A stretch of 64,000 bases of DNA from Streptomyces sp. DH12 (GTDB lineage: Bacteria > Actinomycetota > Actinomycetes > Streptomycetales > Streptomycetaceae). The stretch is taken from the NCBI RefSeq assembly GCF_020873895.1, contig NZ_JAHWGT010000011.1, positions 124,001-188,000 of the forward strand, read 5' to 3'. Made by a program: the position numbers and the translations under genes. Within the stretch, counting starts at the first letter, position 1; every line of letters begins with the position of its first letter. The notes below the pieces were generated by a model. That model was not told the DNA's origin. It did not search any database and saw nothing but the letters and a program-made list of their open reading frames with translations. Positions 27,230 to 35,527 of the stretch are shown piece after piece.

Positions 27230-27800
27230 CGGTGGCGCGTCCGCCGGAGGACGGTCGACCACCAGCGCGAAGATCGTGGTGGCGGGCGGCTTCGGCGTGG
27301 GCAAGACCACGTTCGTCGGCGCCGTCTCGGAGATCAACCCGCTGCGTACCGAGGCCGTCATGACATCCGCCTCCGCCGGAATCGACGACCTCACCCACAC
27401 CGGAGACAAGACCACCACCACGGTGGCCATGGACTTCGGCCGCATCACCCTCGACCAGGACCTCATCCTCTACCTCTTCGGCACCCCCGGACAGGACCGC
27501 TTCTGGTTCATGTGGGACGACCTCGTACGCGGCGCCATCGGCGCCGTCGTCCTCGTCGACACCCGACGCCTCGCCGACTGCTTCCCCGCCGTCGACTACT
27601 TCGAAAACAGCGGCCTCCCCTTCGTCATCGCCCTCAACGGCTTCGACGGACACCAGCCCTACACCCCCGACGAAGTACGCGAAGCACTCCAGATCGGACC
27701 CGACACCCCCATCATCACCACCGACGCACGCCACCGCGCCGACGCCAAAAGCGCCCTCATCACCCTCGTCGAACACGCCCTCATGGCACGACTGAAGTAG
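27210..27800 (+). CDS. cvnD1: Conservon GTPase CvnD (first copy)
   Basis: A 196-residue Ras-like small GTPase of the MglA/CvnD type. The P-loop GGFGVGKTTFVGAVSE is near residue 27, the switch region carries TTTTVAMDFGRI, the G3-like motif is LFGTPGQDRFWFMWDD, and a G4-like NGFDGHQ follows. It starts at a GTG inside the end of cvnC1. Nucleotides 27258-27794 are identical to cvnD2 over 537 bp, implying recent gene conversion or duplication. Confidence 0.95.
   Translation: MDFASSSGGASAGGRSTTSAKIVVAGGFGVGKTTFVGAVSEINPLRTEAVMTSASAGIDDLTHTGDKTTTTVAMDFGRITLDQDLILYLFGTPGQDRFWFMWDDLVRGAIGAVVLVDTRRLADCFPAVDYFENSGLPFVIALNGFDGHQPYTPDEVREALQIGPDTPIITTDARHRADAKSALITLVEHALMARLK
27258..27794 (+). repeat. 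537-bp identical repeat, copy A (in cvnD1)
   Basis: By direct reading, this tract is identical at every base to 32734-33270. Identity ends within one codon of the gene end (AAG versus CGG) and at the variable N-terminal codons. Confidence 0.93.
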
Positions 27801-27997
27801 GGCGGCGGGCGCCGCGGTCCGGACCGGGCGGTAGGCTGATCGCCAAGTAGGCGTAGGTATACGCCAGTTGCCGTAGCCATCCAGCGGGTGAGGCTGTGTC
27901 CTTGGACACGGCCCGCCCGCCGGTTCATAACGTTTCGACAGAGAATCACGCCGCTTCCGACACTGGACGCATCCGCGCGGTGTCGCTGCGCTCACAT

Positions 27998-28021
27998 GAG
28001 CCCCGCCTTTTGCCGGGGCTC
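27998..28021 (+). terminator. Terminator after the first conservon
   Basis: An 8-bp perfect stem (GAGCCCCG and CGGGGCTC) with an 8-nt loop is followed by GTTCTTTAT, a rare T-rich tract for this genome. It lies in the 389-bp gap between the conservons. The gap also holds a 6-bp inverted repeat at 27850-27865 (GGCGTA/TACGCC) and presumably the promoter of the second operon. No gene was found in it. Confidence 0.75.
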
Positions 28022-28189
28022 GTTCTTTATGCCCGTTTTATCTGTGGTCCGGACCGCCGGTAATCGCTCGAACGGGCTGTTTGGAACGCGGCCGCTTTAC
28101 GTGCTGCAATGCACGAACTCCTGAGTAGTACGGCTCTGAGCAGAAGAACGGCACAGCGTAGGTGCCGACGCCGAGAGGTTGTTGGTCGA

Positions 28190-31100
28190 GTGAGGCGAAG
28201 CACGAAGAGCGCCGCGGAGCAGCAGACGCGGGGCAACTTCACCCCGCCGCCGCGCACAGCGGCGCCGCCCGCGGACGCACCCGCAAACCCCCCGGCCGGT
28301 CCGGCCGCCGGCGGCAGCGCCAGCCGGTTCTCCCCGCGCAACTGGCACGTGGCCACGCGCCTGAACGCGATCCTGCTCGTCCCCGCGCTCGTGGGCCTGG
28401 TCATGGGCGGCTTCCAGGTGAAGACCGCCGTCGACACCTGGCAGGAGGCCAGGGACGCCGAGAAGACCGCCCGCATCGTGCAGGCCGCCTCGGCGTACGG
28501 CCAGGCGCTCCTCGACGAGCGCGACCTGACCGCCGAGCCGCTCCTCACCGCGAAGTCCCCCTCCGACCGCGAGACGGGCGTCGTCACCGACGCGTACGCG
28601 ACCACGGACGCCGCCAAGCGGAAGTTCGACGAGGTCGTCAAGGACATGCCCACCGGGCAGGGCCTGGAACGCCGCCTCCAGCTCTTCCGGGCTGAGGAGC
28701 CGATGCTGAAGGACCTGCGCGAGCGGGCCTACACGCGGGCCGTGGACCCGGTGACGACCGAAGAGGGCTACGTCAAGGTCCAGCACTCCCTGATGGAGTT
28801 CTCCAACGAGCTGGGCCTGGGCACCGGCAACGTCACCAGCTTCGGCCGGACGGTCTACGCCATCCAGCTGGCCAAGGCCGCCGAGTCGCTCCAGCGCTCC
28901 ATCGGCATGCACCTGCTGGTGCGGCCGAGCACGGACGACGAGGTGTTCCGCCAGCAGTCGGAGGCCTTCACCTCGTACAAGTACCTGGAGCAGATCGCGC
29001 TGCTGGAGTACATATCCGGCGGCACCCAGGAGGACGAGGACCGCCTGCGCGAGGTCATGACCCGCAAGGCGCAGGACGGTGCCAAGGAGTTCCAGGCGGC
29101 GGGCATCCAGCCGCCGGTCGCCCAGACCTCCACCGGTGAGAAGTCGGTCTTCGAGGGCATGGCCGTCGAGATCGGCCGGGCCGAGGACGCCGGCGACATC
29201 AAGGCGCTGGTCAAGCGCAAGCAGAACGGCGTCACGCCCGAGACCTGGATGGCCACCGCCACCGGGAAGTTCGAGGGGTACTCCGAGGTCGAGACCGAGC
29301 TGCTGACCAAGGCGCTCAACGAGGCCACCCGCGTCGCCGACGAGGCCCGCACGGACGCCTTCCTCAACGGCGGCATCGTCGTCGTCGCCCTGCTCGCCGC
29401 CTTCATCCTGGCCGGCCTGATGGCGCGGCAGATGAGCCGCGCGATGCGCCGGCTGCGCCACGCCGCCCTCGGAGTGGCCGAGCAGCGCCTGCCCGCGCTG
29501 GTCGACCAGCTGTCGCGGACCGACCCGGGCAAGGTCGACACGCGCGTCGAGCCCATCCCGATCGACACCCGGGACGAGATCGGCGAGGTCGCCCGCGCCT
29601 TCGACCAGGTCCACCGCGAGGCGGTCCGGCTCGCCGCGGAGCAGGCCCTGCTGCGGGGCAACGTCAACGCGATCTTCACCAACCTCTCCCAGCGCAACCA
29701 GTCGCTGATCGAGGGCCAGCTGACCCTCATCACGGACCTCGAGAACAACGAGGCCGACCCGGACCAGCTGGAGAACCTCTTCCGGCTCGACCACCTCGCC
29801 ACGCGCATGCGCCGCAACGGCGAGAACCTGCTCATCCTCGCCGGCGAGGAGCCCGGCCGCCGCTGGGACCAGCCGGTCCCCCTGGTCGACGTGCTCCGCG
29901 CGGCCACCTCCGAGGTGGAGCAGTACGAGCGCATCGAGCTGTCCGGCGTGCCGGAGGCCGAGATCCACGGCCAGGCCGTGACCGACCTCGTGCACCTCCT
30001 CGCCGAGCTGCTGGAGAACGCCACCACGTTCTCGTCGCCGCAGACGAAGGTGCGGGTCACCGCGACGCGGCTGCCCGACGGCCGGGTGATGGTCGAGATC
30101 CACGACAAGGGCATCGGCCTGACCGCCGAGGACTTCGCCGACATCAACCACAAGCTGGCCAACCCGCCGACGGTGGACGTCGCCGTCTCGCAGCGCATGG
30201 GCCTGTTCGTGGTCGGCCGGCTCGCCGACCGGCACGGCATCCGCGTCCAGCTCCGCCCCTCGGGCGAGCAGGCCGGTACGACCTCGCTGGTCATGCTGCC
30301 GGACGCGATCACCCACGGTGGCGGCGGCGAGCCGCTGGCCGAGGACTTCACCGTCTCGCAGATCATCCCGGAGCAGAACACCTTCCAGGCGCCGCAGGTC
30401 GCCCCGATGCGCACGGCCGCCGAGCTCGGCTTCGACGACTCGCGGTACGAGCAGCAGGAGGGCCCCGCGCTGGACCCGGTGGGCCGCTCCCTGCTGCGCG
30501 GGGAGCGCCGCGCGGCGCTCGGCGCCCAGCTCCAGGGCGGGCAGCCGCAGGACGGGCAGCCGCAGGACGGCCGGGAGCAGGAGCGGTACGAGGGCGGCTA
30601 CGAGGCCCCGTACGAGCAGCGGCAGGAGCCGCAGCCGGCCCACGGGCAGGACGCCTACCGGCAGGACGGCGGCTACGAGCAGACGCCCGGCTACGAGGGC
30701 TACGGCGACGACGACGGCTACCGCGGCGACGACGGCTACCGGACCGGGACCGACTACCGGGCCGGGACGGGCTACCAGTCCGAGAGCGGCTACCAGGGCG
30801 ACTCCGGCTACCGGGACGACTCCGCCCACGGGACCGCCCAGGGACCCGGTGACGGCTACCGCGCCCAGGACGGCTACCGCGACGGCGGGTACGCTGGCGG
30901 CGGCGACTATGCCACCGGCCAGTACCCCGGTCCCGGTACCCAACCGGAAGGCGGCTTCTCATCTGTCGACGGTGACGGCGCGCGGTACGCCGGTACGTAC
31001 GACGCCCAGCCCCACCAGGGCGAGTGGCCCGGCCAGAACACGTACCAGGGCGGCTACGACGGCGGCTACGGTGCCGAATCGGAATCCGCCCAGGGCGCTC

Positions 31101-31654
31101 CCGAGAACGAGCCGGACCGCGTAGGCTTCGACCGTCCGGGTTCCGCGCCGAGCGCCGAGCACCAGCTGACCGGCGCGGGTCTCCCGCGCCGCGGCAGCCA
31201 GCGGCCCGCCGAGCGGCCGAGCCAGGACCGGGACCCCCAGCAGGCCACCGCGGGCCTGCCCGCCCAGCAGGCCCAGCCGGCCCAGCAGGCCCAGTCGGCC
31301 CAGCAGGCCGGGCAGGCCCCGCAGGGCGGCGGCCCGGAGGACTCCGGCAGCTGGCGTTCGTCGAACGACGAGCGCTGGCAGCGGGCCGGAAAGCTCAAGG
31401 AGCCCAAGGCGGGCGGGGTCACGGCTTCCGGTCTCCCCCGGCGGGTCCCCAAGGCGAACCTCGTCGAGGGGACCGCGGAGCAGACCCCGCAGGGCGGCCC
31501 ACAGGTCTCCCGCGCCCCCGAGGACGTCCGCGGCAGGTTGAGCAACCTGCGGCGCGGTGTCCAGCAGGGACGCAACGCGGGGACGGACATGAACGGATCG
31601 GCCACTTACGATCAACACAGTGGCCCGGGTAGTACCTACAACCAGGAGCGTTAG
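28190..31654 (+). CDS. cvnA2: Conservon sensor kinase-like protein CvnA (second copy)
   Basis: A 1154-residue protein, start GTG at 28190 with GAGAGG 11 nt upstream. TM1 (~59-78), a helical extracytoplasmic sensor, TM2 (~393-412), HAMP, a FRLDHLATRMRRNGENLLIL segment, N box HLLAELLENATTFSS (~601) and G box EIHDKGIGLTAEDF are as in CvnA1. The kinase core is similar but the sensor domains differ widely, so the two probably sense different cues. The C-terminal tail (~707-1154) has Tyr-rich GYR/DGY repeats, then a Gln-rich part, then the conserved end block shared with CvnA1. cvnB2 starts 1 bp after the stop. Confidence 0.93.
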   Translation: MRRSTKSAAEQQTRGNFTPPPRTAAPPADAPANPPAGPAAGGSASRFSPRNWHVATRLNAILLVPALVGLVMGGFQVKTAVDTWQEARDAEKTARIVQAASAYGQALLDERDLTAEPLLTAKSPSDRETGVVTDAYATTDAAKRKFDEVVKDMPTGQGLERRLQLFRAEEPMLKDLRERAYTRAVDPVTTEEGYVKVQHSLMEFSNELGLGTGNVTSFGRTVYAIQLAKAAESLQRSIGMHLLVRPSTDDEVFRQQSEAFTSYKYLEQIALLEYISGGTQEDEDRLREVMTRKAQDGAKEFQAAGIQPPVAQTSTGEKSVFEGMAVEIGRAEDAGDIKALVKRKQNGVTPETWMATATGKFEGYSEVETELLTKALNEATRVADEARTDAFLNGGIVVVALLAAFILAGLMARQMSRAMRRLRHAALGVAEQRLPALVDQLSRTDPGKVDTRVEPIPIDTRDEIGEVARAFDQVHREAVRLAAEQALLRGNVNAIFTNLSQRNQSLIEGQLTLITDLENNEADPDQLENLFRLDHLATRMRRNGENLLILAGEEPGRRWDQPVPLVDVLRAATSEVEQYERIELSGVPEAEIHGQAVTDLVHLLAELLENATTFSSPQTKVRVTATRLPDGRVMVEIHDKGIGLTAEDFADINHKLANPPTVDVAVSQRMGLFVVGRLADRHGIRVQLRPSGEQAGTTSLVMLPDAITHGGGGEPLAEDFTVSQIIPEQNTFQAPQVAPMRTAAELGFDDSRYEQQEGPALDPVGRSLLRGERRAALGAQLQGGQPQDGQPQDGREQERYEGGYEAPYEQRQEPQPAHGQDAYRQDGGYEQTPGYEGYGDDDGYRGDDGYRTGTDYRAGTGYQSESGYQGDSGYRDDSAHGTAQGPGDGYRAQDGYRDGGYAGGGDYATGQYPGPGTQPEGGFSSVDGDGARYAGTYDAQPHQGEWPGQNTYQGGYDGGYGAESESAQGAPENEPDRVGFDRPGSAPSAEHQLTGAGLPRRGSQRPAERPSQDRDPQQATAGLPAQQAQPAQQAQSAQQAGQAPQGGGPEDSGSWRSSNDERWQRAGKLKEPKAGGVTASGLPRRVPKANLVEGTAEQTPQGGPQVSRAPEDVRGRLSNLRRGVQQGRNAGTDMNGSATYDQHSGPGSTYNQER

Positions 31655-31655
31655 T

Positions 31656-32078
31656 GTGAGCCCGATGAGCCAGGCGGCGCAGAATCTGAACTGGTTGATC
31701 ACCAACTTCGTGGACAACACCCCCGGGGTGTCCCACACGGTGGTGGTCTCCGCCGACGGACTCCTGCTGGCGATGTCCGAGGGTTTCCCCCGCGACCGCG
31801 CCGACCAGCTGGCGGCCGTCGCGTCCGGGCTGACCTCGCTGACCGCGGGCGCCTCGCGCATCTTCGAAGGCGGCCTGGTCAACCAGACGGTGGTGGAGAT
31901 GGAGCGCGGCTTCCTCTTCATCATGTCCATCTCGGACGGCTCCTCGCTGGCCGTACTCGCCCACCCCGACGCCGACATCGGCCTGGTCGGCTACGAGATG
32001 GCGCTGCTCGTGGACCGCGCGGGCAGCGTCCTCACCCCGGACCTCCGCGCGGAGCTCCAGGGCAGTCTTCTCAATTAG
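31656..32078 (+). CDS. cvnB2: Conservon roadblock/LC7 protein CvnB (second copy)
   Basis: A 140-residue roadblock/LC7 protein, GTG start 7 nt after AGGAG. By eye it differs from cvnB1 at fewer than 20 of ~420 nucleotides, and the first ~95 bases from the shared ATGAGC are identical. Amino-acid differences are few (for example Pro to Leu in the GGPVNQ/GGLVNQ loop and His to Asn at the C-terminus). It probably scaffolds CvnD2 to CvnA2, but near-identity means cross-talk with the first conservon is likely. Confidence 0.92.
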   Translation: MSPMSQAAQNLNWLITNFVDNTPGVSHTVVVSADGLLLAMSEGFPRDRADQLAAVASGLTSLTAGASRIFEGGLVNQTVVEMERGFLFIMSISDGSSLAVLAHPDADIGLVGYEMALLVDRAGSVLTPDLRAELQGSLLN

Positions 32079-32174
32079 CAGACGGACCGTGCGTTTCACG
32101 CCACCGCGCCTTAAGGTGCGGTGGCGCGGTTCCACAGGGACACGGACCCGCGACCGGTAGTCGGAGGAGGAAAC

Positions 32175-32714
32175 GTGGCAACACCCCCAGGCGGACACCA
32201 GCCATACGACGGTGCTCACCACGTACCGGGCGACGCCGGTCGCAACCGTTACAACTTCCCCTCCGCCCCCAGCGGCCAGGGCTACCAGCAGCCCTACCAG
32301 CAGCCGCAGGCGCCGCGCGGCCGGCCCGCGCAGCAGCGCCGGCGTCCCGAGGCGGGGCCCGCCCCCGCCGCCCACAACCCCCTGGTCCGCCCGTACGCCA
32401 TGACCGGCGGCCGGACGAGGCCGCGGTACCAGCTCGCCATCGAGGCGCTGGTGTCGACCACGGCCGATCCCGCGCGGCTGCACGGGCAGTTGCCCGAGCA
32501 CCAGCGGATCTGCCGGCTCTGCTTCGAGATCAAGTCGGTGGCCGAGATCTCGGCGCTGCTCTCCATCCCCCTGGGCGTAGCCCGGATCCTCGTCGCCGAC
32601 CTGGCGGAGGCCGGACTAGTCGCCATCCACCAGCCCGGCGGTGACGAGGCCGCCGGCGGCCAGCCAGACGTGACACTGCTCGAAAGGGTGCTCAGTGGAC
32701 TTCGCAAGCTCTAG
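32175..32714 (+). CDS. cvnC2: Conservon DUF742 protein CvnC (second copy)
   Basis: A 179-residue DUF742 protein, start GTG 32175 directly after GGAGGAGGAAAC. The ~65-residue N-terminal extension is Pro/Gln/Tyr-rich (PYQQPYQQPQAP) and absent from CvnC1. The DUF742 domain NPLVRPYAMTGGRTRPRY to the end closely matches CvnC1. It overlaps cvnD2 by 20 bp, as in the first operon. Confidence 0.92.
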   Translation: MATPPGGHQPYDGAHHVPGDAGRNRYNFPSAPSGQGYQQPYQQPQAPRGRPAQQRRRPEAGPAPAAHNPLVRPYAMTGGRTRPRYQLAIEALVSTTADPARLHGQLPEHQRICRLCFEIKSVAEISALLSIPLGVARILVADLAEAGLVAIHQPGGDEAAGGQPDVTLLERVLSGLRKL

Positions 32715-33276
32715 CGGCGGTGCGACCCGCTCAACCACCAGCGCGAAGATCGTGGTGGCGGGCGGCTTCGGCGTGGGCAAGACCACGTTCGTCGGCGCCG
32801 TCTCGGAGATCAACCCGCTGCGTACCGAGGCCGTCATGACATCCGCCTCCGCCGGAATCGACGACCTCACCCACACCGGAGACAAGACCACCACCACGGT
32901 GGCCATGGACTTCGGCCGCATCACCCTCGACCAGGACCTCATCCTCTACCTCTTCGGCACCCCCGGACAGGACCGCTTCTGGTTCATGTGGGACGACCTC
33001 GTACGCGGCGCCATCGGCGCCGTCGTCCTCGTCGACACCCGACGCCTCGCCGACTGCTTCCCCGCCGTCGACTACTTCGAAAACAGCGGCCTCCCCTTCG
33101 TCATCGCCCTCAACGGCTTCGACGGACACCAGCCCTACACCCCCGACGAAGTACGCGAAGCACTCCAGATCGGACCCGACACCCCCATCATCACCACCGA
33201 CGCACGCCACCGCGCCGACGCCAAAAGCGCCCTCATCACCCTCGTCGAACACGCCCTCATGGCACGACTGCGGTGA
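32695..33276 (+). CDS. cvnD2: Conservon GTPase CvnD (second copy)
   Basis: A 193-residue small GTPase, identical to CvnD1 from the residue before the P-loop strand to the penultimate residue. Only the short Ser/Gly/Thr N-terminus and the last residue (Arg for Lys) differ. It keeps P-loop GGFGVGKTT, GTPGQDRFWFMWDD and NGFDGHQ. With identical effector surfaces, specificity between the two conservons cannot come from the GTPase itself. Confidence 0.95.
   Translation: MDFASSSGGATRSTTSAKIVVAGGFGVGKTTFVGAVSEINPLRTEAVMTSASAGIDDLTHTGDKTTTTVAMDFGRITLDQDLILYLFGTPGQDRFWFMWDDLVRGAIGAVVLVDTRRLADCFPAVDYFENSGLPFVIALNGFDGHQPYTPDEVREALQIGPDTPIITTDARHRADAKSALITLVEHALMARLR
32734..33270 (+). repeat. 537-bp identical repeat, copy B (in cvnD2)
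   Basis: Identical to 27258-27794. The preceding cvnC/cvnD junction (CTGCTCGAAAGGGTGCTCAG onward) is also identical in both operons for about 40 bp before the diverged N-terminal codons. Confidence 0.93.
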
Positions 33277-33320
33277 CGAGCGCGTCGGCGGGGAGCTGAG
33301 TCGCCCCGTACGTACGGCCA

Positions 33321-33352
33321 GGGGCCCGCACACCGGACGGTGTGCGGGCCCC
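33321..33352 (+). terminator. Terminator after the second conservon
   Basis: A perfect 14-bp stem (GGGGCCCGCACACC and its complement) with a GGAC loop lies 45 bp after cvnD2. Confidence 0.8.
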
Positions 33353-33476
33353 CGCGCGTTCCCCGGCCACGGCGCCCCCGGCCGCCCGGGGCGCCGCGCG
33401 GCCCCGGCGGTACGCGTACCGCGCGGAGGACGCACGGTGCCCAGGCGGCGGTCACGGCCGCGGCGGACGCCCGCAC

Positions 33477-33519
33477 GGCCGAGGGCCCCGCACCCGTGAC
33501 GGGTGCGGGGCCCTCGGCC
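33477..33519 (-). terminator. Terminator of the accB-accE operon
   Basis: A perfect 19-bp stem (GGCCGAGGGCCCCGCACCC and its complement) with a GTGAC loop lies 19 bp beyond the accE stop. It also blocks read-through from the convergent conservon operon. Confidence 0.85.
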
Positions 33520-33537
33520 TCGTGCTGCGGGCGGTGC

Positions 33538-33747
33538 TCAGCCCTGCCAGGAGTGCGGCGCCCGGAAGCCGGACTGGCGCTCCAGGCGGCGCCAGCCGGC
33601 CGCGGAGCGGGCGCGGCGCGCCGGGGCGGCGGCCGGGCGGGCGTTGGCGCGGGCGAGGAGCACCGCGGTGAGCGCGGCGAGCTCCTCGGGGGCGGCGTCT
33701 CCCTTCTCGACCCGGAGGAGGGAGGCGTCTGCCAGGGGGGTGGTCAC
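33538..33747 (-). CDS. accE: Acyl-CoA carboxylase epsilon subunit
   Basis: A 69-residue protein starting at a GTG behind AGAGGAG. It has the epsilon-subunit pattern: an acidic/hydrophobic N-terminal half (LLRVEKGDAAPEELAALTAV), an Ala/Arg-rich linker and a C-terminal WRRLERQSGFRAPHSW with a tryptophan-rich end. In S. coelicolor the epsilon subunit strengthens binding between the biotinylated alpha and the beta subunit. It follows accB after 11 bp; the alpha (AccA) gene is not in this window. Confidence 0.9.
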   Translation of the reverse strand: MTTPLADASLLRVEKGDAAPEELAALTAVLLARANARPAAAPARRARSAAGWRRLERQSGFRAPHSWQG

Positions 33748-33758
33748 GGGTTCTCCTC

Positions 33759-35342
33759 TTACTGCGGCGGGTTGCCGTGCTTGCGGGACGGCAGGTCTGC
33801 GTGCTTGGTGCGGAGCATGGCGAGCGACCTGATGAGCACCTCGCGCGTCTCGGCCGGGTCGATGACGTCGTCGACCAGGCCGCGCTCCGCGGCGTAGTAG
33901 GGGTGCATCAGCTCGGCCTTGTACTCCTTGACCATGCGGGCGCGCATGGCCTCGGGGTCCTCGGCCTCGGCGATCTGCCGGCGGAAGATGACGTTGGCCG
34001 CGCCCTCGGCGCCCATGACGGCGATCTCGTTGGTCGGCCAGGCGTAGGTGAGGTCGGCGCCGATGGACTGGGAGTCCATGACGATGTACGCGCCGCCGTA
34101 CGCCTTGCGCAGGATGAGCGAGATGCGCGGGACGGTGGCGTTGCAGTACGCGTACAGCAGCTTGGCGCCGTGGCGGATGATGCCGCCGTGCTCCTGGTCG
34201 ACGCCGGGCAGGAAGCCGGGCACGTCGAGGAGCGTGATGATCGGGATGTTGAAGGCGTCGCACATCTGCACGAAGCGCGCGGCCTTCTCGGACGCCTCGA
34301 TGTCGAGGACGCCGGCGAGGGTCTGCGGCTGGTTGGCGACGATGCCGACGACCTGCCCGTCCAGGCGGGCGAGGGCGCAGACGATGTTGCGCGCCCAGCG
34401 CTCGTGGACCTCCAGGAAGTCGCCGTCGTCGACGAGCTCCTCGATGACCTTGTGCATGTCGTACGGGCGGTTGCCGTCGGCGGGCACGAGGTCTAGCAGG
34501 ACGTCCCCGCGCCGGTCGGCGGGGTCCTCGCTGGGGTGGACCGGCGGGTTCTCGCGGTTGTTGGACGGCAGCATCGACAGGAGGTAGCGCACCTCGGCGA
34601 TGCAGGTCTCCTCGTCGTCGTACGCGAAGTGCGCGACGCCGGAGGTCTCCGCGTGGACGTCGGCGCCGCCGAGGCCGTTCTGCGTGATCTCCTCACCGGT
34701 GACCGCCTTGACGACGTCCGGGCCGGTGATGAACATCTGCGAGGTCTCGCGGACCATGAAGACGAAGTCCGTGAGGGCGGGGCTGTAGGCGGCGCCGCCG
34801 GCGCAGGGGCCGAGCATCACGGAGATCTGCGGGATGACGCCCGACGCGCGGGTGTTGCGCTGGAAGATGCCGCCGTACCCGGCGAGGGCGGAGACGCCCT
34901 CCTGGATGCGGGCGCCGGCGCCGTCGTTCAGCGACACGAGCGGGGCCCCGGCCGCGATGGCCATGTCCATGATCTTGTGGATCTTGGTGGCGTGGGCCTC
35001 GCCGAGGGCGCCGCCGAAGATCCGGAAGTCGTGCGCGTAGACGAAGACCGTACGGCCGTCGACCGTGCCCCAGCCGGTGATGACACCGTCGGTGTAGGGC
35101 TTCTTGTTCTCCAGGCCGAAGCCGGTCGCCCGGTGCCGGCGCAACTGCTCGACCTCCCGGAACGACCCCTCGTCCAGCAGGAGCTCGATGCGCTCCCGGG
35201 CGGTCAGCTTGCCCTTGGCGTGCTGCGCCTCGGTGGCGCGCTCACTCGGGCCGCGCCGGGCCTCCTCGCGCAGGGCCTGCAGCTCCGCCACACGCCCACG
35301 GGCGTCGGTGGGCTCGCCCCGGGTTTCGTCCACAACGGTCAT
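33759..35342 (-). CDS. accB: Acyl-CoA carboxylase beta subunit (carboxyltransferase)
   Basis: A 527-residue biotin-dependent carboxyltransferase with two crotonase-like halves. N-terminal signatures are KLTARERIELLLDEGSF and GGALGEAHATKIHKIMDMA; C-terminal ones are DVPGFLPGVDQEHGGIIRHG and GAEGAANVIFRR. The specificity position in RKAYGGAYIVMDS is Ile where propionyl-specific PccB has Asp, by my recollection of the S. coelicolor work. This suggests the AccB type that makes malonyl- as well as methylmalonyl-CoA, feeding fatty acid and polyketide synthesis. The start is the ATG at 35342. It is coupled to accE. Confidence 0.94.
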   Translation of the reverse strand: MTVVDETRGEPTDARGRVAELQALREEARRGPSERATEAQHAKGKLTARERIELLLDEGSFREVEQLRRHRATGFGLENKKPYTDGVITGWGTVDGRTVFVYAHDFRIFGGALGEAHATKIHKIMDMAIAAGAPLVSLNDGAGARIQEGVSALAGYGGIFQRNTRASGVIPQISVMLGPCAGGAAYSPALTDFVFMVRETSQMFITGPDVVKAVTGEEITQNGLGGADVHAETSGVAHFAYDDEETCIAEVRYLLSMLPSNNRENPPVHPSEDPADRRGDVLLDLVPADGNRPYDMHKVIEELVDDGDFLEVHERWARNIVCALARLDGQVVGIVANQPQTLAGVLDIEASEKAARFVQMCDAFNIPIITLLDVPGFLPGVDQEHGGIIRHGAKLLYAYCNATVPRISLILRKAYGGAYIVMDSQSIGADLTYAWPTNEIAVMGAEGAANVIFRRQIAEAEDPEAMRARMVKEYKAELMHPYYAAERGLVDDVIDPAETREVLIRSLAMLRTKHADLPSRKHGNPPQ

Positions 35343-35401
35343 GTACCGACCCTACGGAGCCGACCAAGGAAATCCCGCCGTTGACTCCGTACAGTCTCCG
35401 G

Positions 35402-35433
35402 ACGGTTCTGCTGTGAGCCCTGAACAGAACCGT
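35402..35433. promoter_or_regulatory. Inverted repeat upstream of accB
   Basis: ACGGTTCTG (35402-35410) and CAGAACCGT (35425-35433) are perfect 9-bp arms spaced 14 bp, 60-91 bp before the accB start. They could be a regulator site or a weak hairpin; no known consensus is recognised. Confidence 0.4.
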
Positions 35434-35471
35434 GCCGGAAGGCAGCCGAAGTGCCAGCGTTGCCCCCCTGT

Positions 35472-35494
35472 CCCTTGTGGAGTTCCCACAAGGG
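35472..35494 (-). terminator. Hairpin downstream of the PL8 lyase gene
   Basis: CCCTTGTGG and CCACAAGGG form a perfect 9-bp stem with a 5-nt loop, 34 bp after the lyase stop on the minus strand. It is probably the terminator. Confidence 0.55.
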
Positions 35495-35527
35495 TCCGGG
35501 CGGGCGTCGGACGCGGCCGCGCTGCCG

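Noticed and set aside
28097-30943. A 948-codon open frame on the minus strand opposite cvnA2
   Set aside because: Same reason: Val/Gly/Leu-rich antisense translation without domain motifs, opposite a recognised gene.
35379-35411. TTGACT near 35379 as a plus-strand promoter
   Set aside because: No plus-strand gene follows; it would read antisense into the lyase gene, and no good -10 is at the right distance.
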